Source of the DNA: an uncultured Rhizobiaceae group bacterium
GTDB lineage: Bacteria; Pseudomonadota; Alphaproteobacteria; Rhizobiales; Rhizobiaceae
Direction of reading: 5' to 3'
Assembly (NCBI GenBank): GCA_937944075.1
Contig: CALDZZ010000073.1
Coordinates: 1-12,554, forward strand
Length of the DNA: 12,554 nucleotides
Shown here: positions 7,231-12,554 of the stretch, in pieces
How the letters are laid out: the number at the start of each line of letters is the position of its first letter
How positions within the stretch are numbered: the first letter of the stretch is position 1
Notes under the pieces: generated by a model
What the model saw: only the letters and a program-made list of their open reading frames with translations
What the model was told of the DNA's origin: nothing
Databases searched by the model: none
Position numbers and translations under genes: made by a program

Positions 7231-7836
7231 TTAATCGGTTTCGCCTACCTTGTAATTGCTCAGACGATTGATCATTTCGACCAGTTTTGTACTTGCACCA
7301 CCATCCAGCAATGCAACATAAACCGTATTTGTCCCGCCCAATGCCTGATCCAGCTCATCACTGGAAAATTCATCAATGCGTTGTATCTCTACCTCGTCGT
7401 AGACCTTCAGGGCCTTGACTGCCGAAGTCAGTTTTTTAACGCCATCACCGCCAGCATCGCTTGCCTGCAAAAAAGCCGAAGCGGCGCCAGCCCTAACAGC
7501 TGCCTCTACCTTGGCCTGACCGGTTTCAACGAGACCGGCCTTCTTGCACATGGTCAAAGCCTGCAGGGCATTTTTGCGGAGCAGGGTTTCGACCAGTTGG
7601 GGCAGATCCTTATCTGCCTCAACCTTTGATTTAAACCCGCGGGAAAATGCGGATTTGGCAATTGCCTGTTCCAGCAGTGCCCTTTTTGCAAGAACCCAGA
7701 CACCACGACCGGGAAGTTTTCTTTGCAAATCAGGATAAACCTGACTATCAGGCCCAACCACAAACCGGATCATTTCATCAGGTGAATGTTCCGTTTTGCT
7801 TACGATGCAAGTGCGCGGGTTCATATCTTGCGTCAA
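7231..7836 (-). CDS. ylxR: YlxR (DUF448) RNA-binding protein with C-terminal L7Ae-like extension
   Basis: YlxR proteins are small nucleic-acid-binding proteins encoded between nusA and infB. The 201-residue protein begins with the DUF448 region: RTCIVSKTEHSPDEMIRFVV, then PDLQRKLPGRGVWV (GRGVW at 43-47) and AFSRGFK. The second half, from about residue 85 (ALQALTMCKKAGLVETGQAKVEAAV), looks like the L7Ae/L30e-type domain often fused to YlxR in alphaproteobacteria. The TTG at 7836 is chosen because GGGAG lies 7-8 nt upstream; an in-frame ATG at 7824 has no good ribosome binding site and would remove four residues. The gene sits 25 nt after nusA. Its exact cellular role is not settled. Confidence 0.9.
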   Translation of the reverse strand: MTQDMNPRTCIVSKTEHSPDEMIRFVVGPDSQVYPDLQRKLPGRGVWVLAKRALLEQAIAKSAFSRGFKSKVEADKDLPQLVETLLRKNALQALTMCKKAGLVETGQAKVEAAVRAGAASAFLQASDAGGDGVKKLTSAVKALKVYDEVEIQRIDEFSSDELDQALGGTNTVYVALLDGGASTKLVEMINRLSNYKVGETD

Positions 7837-7861
7837 TGGCGTACTCCCAATCCCTAAGGAA

Positions 7862-9496
7862 CTAGAAGATACGACCTGTTTTCTTGACTTCCTCTTCTAC
7901 AACTTCTTCTACTTCCTCTTCCGGCTTGGCATTCGCAGCAGCCAGTTCCTCTTCCGTAATCCAGCCTGCCTTTACACGAGCCTGCATCACCATGGCATCT
8001 GCATCAACGCGCGGAATTTTAAACTCGTCCAAGGCGCCCGGGAAGCGGGTTGTTTCGCCATCCTTGCGTTCTGTCCAGCCAATAAGATCATCCGCGGCGC
8101 AGCCTGCAAAGTCTTCCATTGTCTTGATCTCTTCCTTGCCAAGAGCAACCAGCATTGGAATGGTCAGACCTTCAATCTCCAGCAGGTCATCGGCGACACC
8201 CAGTTTCTTGCGCTCATCATCAAGGGCATTTTCCTGCTTTTCAATGAACTCTCTGGCTCTTGCCTGAAGTTCCTCTGCAGTTTCATCATCGAACCCTTCA
8301 ATGGATGCAATCTCAAGCATGTCGACATAGGCAACCTCTTCAACAGTAGAGAAGCCTTCGGATGCAAGCAACTGAGCCACCATTTCGTCGACGTTTAGCG
8401 CTTCAACAAATGCCTTGGCACTTGTTTCAAACTCTGACTGGCGACGTGTGCTCTCGTCTTCTTCTGTCATGATGTCGATATCCCAACCTGTCAGTTGAGA
8501 GGCAAGTCGGACGTTTTGACCCCGGCGACCAATTGCCAGTGACAGTTGATCATCCGGCACAACAACTTCAATGCGCTCGGCATCTTCGTCCAGAACAACC
8601 TTGGCAACTTCTGCTGGCTGAAGTGCGTTCACTATGAAACTTGCCGGCTCTGGTGACCATGGAATGATATCGATTTTCTCACCCTGAAGCTCACCAACAA
8701 CAGCCTGCACGCGGCTCCCGCGCATACCCACACAAGCGCCTACGGGATCTATTGCAGAATCGTTTGAGATAACTGCAATCTTGGCACGTGAACCCGGGTC
8801 ACGGGCAACTGATTTGAGTTCAATCACACCATCATAAATTTCAGGCACTTCCATGGTGAACAATTTCGACATGAATTGCGGGTGCGTGCGTGACAAGAAA
8901 ATCTGCGGGCCACGCTGTTCACGGCGCACATCATAAAGATAGGCGCGAACACGGTCACCATATCGGAAGTTTTCACGCGGGATGGTTTCATCACGGCGAA
9001 TGATGGCTTCACCCTTGCCAAGATCAACAATAACGTTGCCATATTCAACACGCTTGACTGTACCGTTGATAATCTCGCCCACGCGATCCTTGTATTCCTC
9101 AAACTGGCGATCCCGTTCGGCATCGCGGACTTGTTGAACAATGACCTGTTTGGCAGATTGCGCTGCAATACGACCAAAATCCATTGGTGGAAGCGGCTCT
9201 GAAACATAGTCACCCAATTCAATGGTTGGCTCCTTGTCTCGTGCAAGTTCAATTGAAATTTGTGTGGTGTGGTCATCGACATGCTCCACCACTTCAAGCA
9301 AGCGCTTCAGATTAATGTCACCGGTCTTGGTATCAACATTGACGTGAACATTGGTTTCCTGGCCATAGCGTGACTTGGCTGCTTTCTCGATGGCGTTTGC
9401 CATCGCTGAAATGACAATTTCCTTGTCGATCGCCTTTTCACGTGCAACCGCATCCGCGATTTGCAACAATTCCAGTCTGTTAGCACTTACTGCCAT
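7862..9496 (-). CDS. nusA: Transcription termination/antitermination factor NusA
   Basis: NusA binds RNA polymerase and nascent RNA and modulates pausing, intrinsic termination and antitermination. The 544-residue protein has an N-terminal RNAP-binding domain (1 to about 130) and an S1 domain (about 138-202, from RVGEIINGTVKRVEYGNVIVDLG). KH1 carries DPVGACVGMRGSRVQAV (250-266) and KH2 carries LAIGRRGQNVRLAS (320-333). Two C-terminal helix-hairpin-helix-like acidic repeats follow at about 365-425 and 430-515. The tail is very acidic (EEEVEEVVEEEV) and ends KKTGRIF, making it longer than the 495-residue E. coli protein, as is usual in alphaproteobacteria. The ATG at 9496 has GGAG upstream. It lies 40 nt downstream of rimP. 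NusA autoregulates this operon in E. coli, which is relevant to the candidate attenuator before rimP. Confidence 0.98.
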   Translation of the reverse strand: MAVSANRLELLQIADAVAREKAIDKEIVISAMANAIEKAAKSRYGQETNVHVNVDTKTGDINLKRLLEVVEHVDDHTTQISIELARDKEPTIELGDYVSEPLPPMDFGRIAAQSAKQVIVQQVRDAERDRQFEEYKDRVGEIINGTVKRVEYGNVIVDLGKGEAIIRRDETIPRENFRYGDRVRAYLYDVRREQRGPQIFLSRTHPQFMSKLFTMEVPEIYDGVIELKSVARDPGSRAKIAVISNDSAIDPVGACVGMRGSRVQAVVGELQGEKIDIIPWSPEPASFIVNALQPAEVAKVVLDEDAERIEVVVPDDQLSLAIGRRGQNVRLASQLTGWDIDIMTEEDESTRRQSEFETSAKAFVEALNVDEMVAQLLASEGFSTVEEVAYVDMLEIASIEGFDDETAEELQARAREFIEKQENALDDERKKLGVADDLLEIEGLTIPMLVALGKEEIKTMEDFAGCAADDLIGWTERKDGETTRFPGALDEFKIPRVDADAMVMQARVKAGWITEEELAAANAKPEEEVEEVVEEEVKKTGRIF

Positions 9497-9536
9497 AATC
9501 TTCTCCTGTTCAAAACCTCGTCATGAGGCGTGACAC

Positions 9537-10121
9537 CTAATTTTCCCGAGCGCCTTCGCCCTCGTCTTCTATTCCATTTGCCTCACGCAGGGATTTGTCC
9601 CGCTTGAGGGCTTCTGTAATCAATTCGTCTGTCATCACCAGTTTTGCATCCTTGATGTCATCAATGGACAGAACAAAATTTGGCTCTTCATCCTGTGCAG
9701 CAGCCTCGCGACGGAACGTGATGTTTCTGCCTTCTACAGAGACGATCATGCCCTTGTAGCGCTTGCGACCGTTGACAATTTGATGCGTTTCCAGCTTTGC
9801 CGTGTGGCCTGACCAGGTGACAAAATCAGAAAGTCGAACCAGTGGCCTGTCAATGCCGGGAGAGGAAATCTCAAGGTGATAGGCCTGTGGTATCGGATCT
9901 TCAATATCCAGCACTGGTGATATGGCTCGCGAAATCTCCTCACAGCCGGCAACATTCATCGTGCCATCCGGGCGCTCTGCCATGATTTGCAGAGTAGAGC
10001 CGTTGATATTGGAAAGCTTGACACGAACAAGTCTGTACCCGAGATCCTCGATCTCGGGTTCAAGAATTGTTGCAACCCTGGCATCAATTCCACTTTCAAC
10101 AATAATGCGCTTGTCAGACAT
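9537..10121 (-). CDS. rimP: Ribosome maturation factor RimP
   Basis: RimP assists 30S subunit assembly. The 194-residue protein matches the family: ESGIDARVATILEPEIEDLGYRLVRVKLS near the start, then LQIMAERPDGTMNVAGCEEISRAISPVLD. The hallmark YHLEISSPGIDRPLVRLSDF follows at about residues 101-120, then GHTAKLETHQIVNGRKRYKG and a C-terminal SH3-like barrel with a charged tail. It is the first gene of the rimP-nusA-ylxR-infB operon. Its ATG at 10121 has only a weak purine-rich element (GAGAAA) before it. The roughly 140-nt leader contains a terminator hairpin, suggesting control by attenuation. Confidence 0.97.
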   Translation of the reverse strand: MSDKRIIVESGIDARVATILEPEIEDLGYRLVRVKLSNINGSTLQIMAERPDGTMNVAGCEEISRAISPVLDIEDPIPQAYHLEISSPGIDRPLVRLSDFVTWSGHTAKLETHQIVNGRKRYKGMIVSVEGRNITFRREAAAQDEEPNFVLSIDDIKDAKLVMTDELITEALKRDKSLREANGIEDEGEGAREN

Positions 10122-10170
10122 GATTTCTCACGGTTTATGGTTTAATCCCAATCCGCATAACCGCTTAATG

Positions 10171-10194
10171 TTCAGGTTTCAGGTGTTGACACCT
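10171..10194. repeat. Tandem heptamer plus palindrome in the rimP leader
   Basis: TTCAGGT occurs twice in direct succession (10171-10177 and 10178-10184). The second copy runs into the palindrome AGGTGTTGACACCT (10181-10194, two 6-bp arms around a 2-nt centre). As RNA on the minus strand the palindrome would give a 5-bp stem with a TCAA tetraloop, between the attenuator and the rimP start. As DNA it could be an operator. The TTGACA inside it has no matching -10 box at a suitable distance on the plus strand. Confidence 0.45.
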
Positions 10195-10207
10195 ACTATC
10201 AGACATT

Positions 10208-10240
10208 AAAAAAGAGCGGGTACCGGGTGGTGCCCACTCT
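10208..10240 (-). terminator. Intrinsic terminator in the rimP leader (candidate attenuator)
   Basis: On the minus strand AGAGTGGGCACC (10240-10229) pairs with GGTACCCGCTCT (10224-10213) around an ACCC loop. Eleven of the 12 positions pair, one of them G-T, with one C/A mismatch. A run of six T follows (10213-10208). This lies about 90 nt before the rimP start and about 20 nt after a predicted start of transcription, so it sits inside the leader. Putative attenuators before rimP-nusA-infB have been proposed in the literature and in Rfam. A competing helix is possible: ATTCTC (10259-10254) with GAGAGT (10241-10236), 6 bp with one G-T pair, would open the terminator base. It might also stop transcripts arriving from trmB-arfB. 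Confidence 0.75.
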
Positions 10241-10267
10241 CGCGAATGATACGGAGAATTTGAGATG

Positions 10268-10296
10268 TATATACGCTTTAACAACCCTGTTTGCAA
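10268..10296 (-). promoter_or_regulatory. Candidate sigma70-type promoter for the rimP-nusA-infB operon
   Basis: Read on the minus strand, TTGCAA (10296-10291) is followed after exactly 17 nt by TATATA (10273-10268). Each hexamer matches the standard consensus at 4 of 6 positions. Transcription would start near 10261, giving a leader of about 140 nt that contains the attenuator-like terminator. It points away from the riboswitch promoter about 15-50 bp to its right. Judged by pattern only. Confidence 0.45.
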
Positions 10297-10311
10297 GCCT
10301 TTCAGTAATAC

Positions 10312-10340
10312 TTGAAAAATGCATTGAATCCTGACATGAT
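10312..10340 (+). promoter_or_regulatory. Candidate promoter for the glycine riboswitch-dadA transcript
   Basis: TTGAAA (10312-10317, 5 of 6 consensus positions) is followed after 17 nt by CATGAT (10335-10340, 4 of 6). Transcription would begin near 10347, directly before the first aptamer (P1 from about 10360), which is where a riboswitch transcript should start. Judged by pattern and position only. Confidence 0.45.
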
Positions 10341-10349
10341 ATGAATGTC

Positions 10350-10563
10350 TTTAGAAGATGCAGGAGAGACCGGATTAAATTCCGGCGCCGAAGGAGCAAT
10401 ACCCGTAAACTCTCAGGCAAAAGAACTGTTCTTCAGGGCTTTGATAGTCCAAAGACAATCTGGAGAGCGATGGTTCCAATACCATCCACCGAAGGAGAAA
10501 TGACGTAAAGAGCTGAGGTTATTCTCTTTTGTCACAAGCTCTCAGGTTCCAAGACAGATGGGA
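10350..10563 (+). ncRNA. Tandem glycine riboswitch (two aptamers)
   Basis: The riboswitch binds glycine and controls the downstream gene in cis. Aptamer I covers about 10360-10429. P1 is GCAG with CTGT, GAGAG (10364-10368) pairs with CTCTC (10410-10414), and a CCGGA/TCCGG hairpin lies inside. The conserved GCCGAAGGAGCAA (from 10387) and ACTCTCAGGCAAAAGAAC (from 10409) are present. Aptamer II covers about 10457-10560. P1 is ATCTG (10458-10462) with CAGAT (10555-10559), GAGAGC (10463-10468) pairs with GCTCTC (10538-10543), and GATGGT/ACCATC forms a hairpin. The conserved CACCGAAGGAGAAA (from 10487) and CTCTCAGG (from 10539) follow. A long stem in aptamer II uses AAAGAG (10507-10512) with CTCTTT (10524-10529). 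The linker between the aptamers is about 28 nt, typical of cooperative tandem glycine switches. Confidence 0.95.
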
Positions 10564-10608
10564 AACTTCCGGCGCAATGCTGGTTAATCAAACGCTGTCA
10601 CAAGGAAC
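10545..10608 (+). promoter_or_regulatory. Putative translational expression platform: aptamer II 3' end pairs with the dadA ribosome binding site
   Basis: GTTCC (10546-10550) and GACAG (10553-10557) in the 3' part of aptamer II can pair with CTGTC (10595-10599) and GGAAC (10604-10608), giving 10 bp interrupted by one internal loop. The latter segment contains most of the dadA ribosome binding site (AAGGA, 10602-10606). GACAG includes CAG of the aptamer II P1 strand CAGAT, so this helix and the glycine-bound P1 exclude each other. A small CCGGC/GCTGG hairpin (10569-10583) fits inside the closed form. No U-run terminator is seen before dadA, so control at translation, switched on by glycine, is the simplest reading. 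This is inference from base pairing. Confidence 0.6.
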
Positions 10609-10614
10609 ACACAC

Positions 10615-11859
10615 ATGCGTAAAATAGCTGTCATAGGTGCCGGAATTACTGGCATTACAACCGCCTATTCTCTACTGGAAAGAGGCTTTGAAGTCACGGT
10701 CTTCGACCGAAACCGTTATGCAGCAATGGAAACGTCCTTTGCCAATGGCGGTCAGCTTTCTGCCTCCAATGCTGAAGTCTGGAACCGCTGGGCAACCATT
10801 ATCAAGGGTGTAAAATGGATGTTTGAACCAGGCGCGCCCCTGCTTGTTAATCCAAAGCCCAGCTGGCACAAGTTTTCGTGGATGGCCGAGTTCATGGCAA
10901 ATATTCCAGGTTACAAGGACAATACCATCAAGACAGTGGAACTTGCCATTGCTGCAAGAAAACACCTGAAGGGACACGCAGAAAAAGAAGGCTTTGACTT
11001 TCATTGTGAAGACAGGGGTATCCTGCATGTCTATGATGATGAAAAGGAATTTGATCATGCCAGAAAGGTCAATGACCTGTTGGCCGCAGGCGGACTTGAG
11101 CGGCGTGAAGTAAGCGTGGAGGAAGTGCGCAAGCTTGAACCAGCCCTGACCCGCAATTTTATAGGTGGTCTTTACACGGTCAGTGACTTTACCGGAGACA
11201 TCCATTCCTACGCACGCGGATTGTCTGAAGCCTGCAAACGACGCGGTGTTGCCTTTCATTACGGTTGTGAAGTCGAGACACTTTCACATCAGGGAGATGG
11301 CGTTGATATCACCTGGTCTGATGATGATGATATTCGCGTCCAGAACAAGTTTGACGGTATTGTCATTTGCGCAGGTGTCAGAAGTCGCGAGCTTGCTGCC
11401 CAATTGGGCGACCGTGTAAATATTTACCCGGTCAAGGGCTATTCGATCACCGTGCATTTGAACGACAGTGAAAGCCAGAAAGCTGCTCCATGGGTCAGCC
11501 TTCTGGACGACAAGGCAAAGATTGTTACCAGTCGCCTGGGCAAGGACCGCTTTAGAATTGCCGGCACTGCCGAGTTCAATGGCTATAATCTCGATATCCG
11601 GGATGACCGTATCAAGCCGCTCACAAAATGGTGCGAAAAACTGTTTCCTGATGTCTCAACCGAATTTGCCACGCCCTGGGCAGGCCTTCGCCCAATGATG
11701 CCAAACATGTTGCCAAAAGTAGGTGCAGGCAAAAAATCCCGTGTGTTCTACAATACAGGTCACGGGCACCTTGGCTGGACACTCTCTGCCGCAACTGCCG
11801 AGCTTGTTGCAGAAGAGGTTTTGAAAGAGCGCCAAAGCAATAGTGCCAACGCCGCTTAA
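10615..11859 (+). CDS. dadA: FAD-dependent D-amino-acid dehydrogenase / glycine oxidase-like protein (DadA-like)
   Basis: Members of this DAO-fold family oxidatively deaminate D-amino acids (or glycine) to 2-oxo acids and ammonia; DadA types pass electrons to the respiratory chain. The 414-residue protein starts with the FAD-binding Rossmann motif IAVIGAGITGITTAYSL (GAGITG at 8-13) ending in VTVFDR. The DadA-like ETSFANGGQLSASNAEVWN follows. The C-terminal FAD/substrate region has GLRPMMPNMLPKVG and NTGHGHLGWTLSAATAELVAEEV. The length fits DadA (about 415-435). The ATG at 10615 has AAGGA 8 nt upstream. The upstream glycine riboswitch suggests that glycine is a substrate, or that the gene answers glycine excess. 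It meets arfB tail to tail with a 4-bp overlap. Substrate is unproven. Confidence 0.92.
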   Translation: MRKIAVIGAGITGITTAYSLLERGFEVTVFDRNRYAAMETSFANGGQLSASNAEVWNRWATIIKGVKWMFEPGAPLLVNPKPSWHKFSWMAEFMANIPGYKDNTIKTVELAIAARKHLKGHAEKEGFDFHCEDRGILHVYDDEKEFDHARKVNDLLAAGGLERREVSVEEVRKLEPALTRNFIGGLYTVSDFTGDIHSYARGLSEACKRRGVAFHYGCEVETLSHQGDGVDITWSDDDDIRVQNKFDGIVICAGVRSRELAAQLGDRVNIYPVKGYSITVHLNDSESQKAAPWVSLLDDKAKIVTSRLGKDRFRIAGTAEFNGYNLDIRDDRIKPLTKWCEKLFPDVSTEFATPWAGLRPMMPNMLPKVGAGKKSRVFYNTGHGHLGWTLSAATAELVAEEVLKERQSNSANAA

Positions 11860-12284
11860 TCCAGATCAACCTTGCCACTGCGCAGTTTTTTGACAGAACC
11901 TCTCTTGGCCTTGCTTTCAAGCCGACGCTTTTTTGCGCCAAGGGAGGGCTTTGTTGGAATTCGTTTTTTAGGCACAAAGGCTGCTTTTCGAAGTATTTCC
12001 CTGAGACGATCAACGGCATCCTTTCGATTGGCTTCCTGTGTGCGATAGCTTTCTGCAATCAGTACAAGTTCACCTTCTTTTGTGATGCGACTATCACCGC
12101 TTTTCAAAAGTTTGGTCTTGATGCGCTGTGGCAGGTTTTCTGAATTGGCAATATCAAACCGCAATTGTACTGCAGTTGCGACCTTGTTGACGTTCTGGCC
12201 GCCTGGACCGCTTGAACGAACAAACTTTTCACTCAACTCGTCCTCGTCTATTGAAATTTCATGATTGATTCGTATCTTGGCCAT
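11856..12284 (-). CDS. arfB: Alternative ribosome-rescue factor ArfB (YaeJ-type peptidyl-tRNA hydrolase)
   Basis: ArfB binds ribosomes stalled on truncated mRNA and hydrolyses the peptidyl-tRNA. The 142-residue protein has the release-factor motif SSGPGGQNVNKVATAVQLRF with GGQ at 28-30, then LVLIAESYRTQEANRKDAVDRL. A basic C-terminal tail (PTKPSLGAKKRRLESKAKRG and onward to SGKVDLD) enters the empty mRNA channel in characterised members. Its length agrees with the 140 residues of E. coli ArfB. It is too short and lacks the codon-recognition domain to be RF1 or RF2. It lies 31 nt after trmB, probably in one operon. The purine-rich GAAGGG touches the ATG directly, an unusually short spacing. 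Its stop codon shares the palindromic TTAA with the dadA stop. Confidence 0.95.
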   Translation of the reverse strand: MAKIRINHEISIDEDELSEKFVRSSGPGGQNVNKVATAVQLRFDIANSENLPQRIKTKLLKSGDSRITKEGELVLIAESYRTQEANRKDAVDRLREILRKAAFVPKKRIPTKPSLGAKKRRLESKAKRGSVKKLRSGKVDLD

Positions 12285-12315
12285 CCCTTCAATATAAGGC
12301 AGGCCTGAAATTTGG

Positions 12316-12554
12316 CTATATGCGCTTGAAGCGAAGATAGCAGGGGGTGCGATCTTCCCTTATGGCTTTTGCCTCATATCGGGTGCGTGTCCAGTTTTTG
12401 TATGGCGTATGCCAATCCTTTGCTGATTGAGCTTGCCACTCAAAATCAGGATGTGCTTCGCAATGATTTAATGTCCAGTTTATATAGGTATCAATGTCTG
12501 AAGCAAAATGAAAAATGGCTTTGTTTTTCAACACTCTTGAAAAACGTGAAAGGT
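12316..12554 (-). CDS. trmB: tRNA (guanine-N7-)-methyltransferase TrmB, C-terminal part, cut by the window edge
   Basis: TrmB uses S-adenosylmethionine to make m7G46 in the tRNA variable loop. The frame is open from the TAG stop at 12316-12318 to the right edge, giving 78 residues, about a third of the protein. The visible part has the family's C-terminal pattern: FHFASDIDTYINWTL, then a Trp-rich segment with DWHTPYKNWTRTRYEAKAIRE and the ending YLRFKRI. No start codon is expected in the window; a GTG at 12534 is internal. In related genomes trmB lies just before rimP in the same direction. Here arfB and the oppositely oriented dadA unit separate them. Confidence 0.88.
   Translation of the reverse strand, partial: LSRFSRVLKNKAIFHFASDIDTYINWTLNHCEAHPDFEWQAQSAKDWHTPYKNWTRTRYEAKAIREDRTPCYLRFKRI

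Noticed and set aside
6630..7271. 213-codon plus-strand frame inside infB
   Set aside because: Shadow of the low-complexity Ala/Glu/Lys/Arg region of IF2; Leu- and Arg-rich translation without motifs.
7796..8398. 200-codon plus-strand frame opposite nusA and ylxR
   Set aside because: Lies opposite the clear nusA 3' end; no ribosome binding site or recognisable domain.
10186..10191. TTGACA as a -35 box on the plus strand
   Set aside because: It lies in a palindrome and no -10-like hexamer occurs 16-18 nt downstream, where an A-run and the terminator stem lie.
10199..10420. 73-codon minus-strand reading frame across the rimP leader and riboswitch
   Set aside because: Runs antisense through aptamer I and the two promoters and through the terminator hairpin; composition is arbitrary and it has no family features.
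10672..11259. 195-codon minus-strand frame opposite dadA
   Set aside because: The plus-strand frame has an unmistakable FAD-binding motif and full-length family match, so this is its antisense shadow.

Overview
The window looks like the chromosome of an alphaproteobacterium, most likely of the order Hyphomicrobiales (Rhizobiales), with moderate GC (roughly half). This is judged from protein content: IF2 with an alphaproteobacterial-type N-terminus, YlxR with a C-terminal extension, NusA with an acidic tail, and the classic order trmB - rimP - nusA - ylxR - infB - rbfA - truB - rpsO - pnp. The genus cannot be named from the sequence alone.

Minus strand, read from the right edge to the left: 3' end of trmB (partial), arfB, then after a gap rimP, nusA, ylxR, infB, a small YcxB-like membrane protein gene, rbfA, truB, then rpsO and the first half of pnp (cut by the left edge). 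This is a translation, transcription-termination and RNA-processing cluster: ribosome maturation (RimP, RbfA), elongation and termination control (NusA), initiation (IF2), tRNA modification (TruB, TrmB), ribosome rescue (ArfB), a ribosomal protein (S15) and RNA decay (PNPase).

Plus strand: two genes interrupt this layout. A DUF6159-type membrane protein gene lies between rpsO and truB and overlaps the 3' end of truB by 38 bp. A DadA-like FAD-dependent D-amino-acid dehydrogenase gene lies between rimP and arfB and meets arfB tail to tail on a shared TTAA. The dadA-like gene is preceded by a complete tandem (two-aptamer) glycine riboswitch. Its last aptamer can pair with the dadA ribosome binding site, which suggests a glycine-activated translational switch.

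The non-coding DNA is rich in RNA structure. There is a candidate transcription attenuator in the rimP leader with a plausible promoter, two mutually exclusive hairpins in front of rpsO, a strong intrinsic terminator after rpsO, a perfect 11-bp intercistronic hairpin between infB and the YcxB-like gene, and a candidate terminator upstream of rpsO that may end antisense transcription through the DUF6159 gene. No tRNA, rRNA, insertion sequence or CRISPR array was seen. The most noteworthy system is the glycine riboswitch-dadA unit placed head to head with the rimP-nusA-infB operon.
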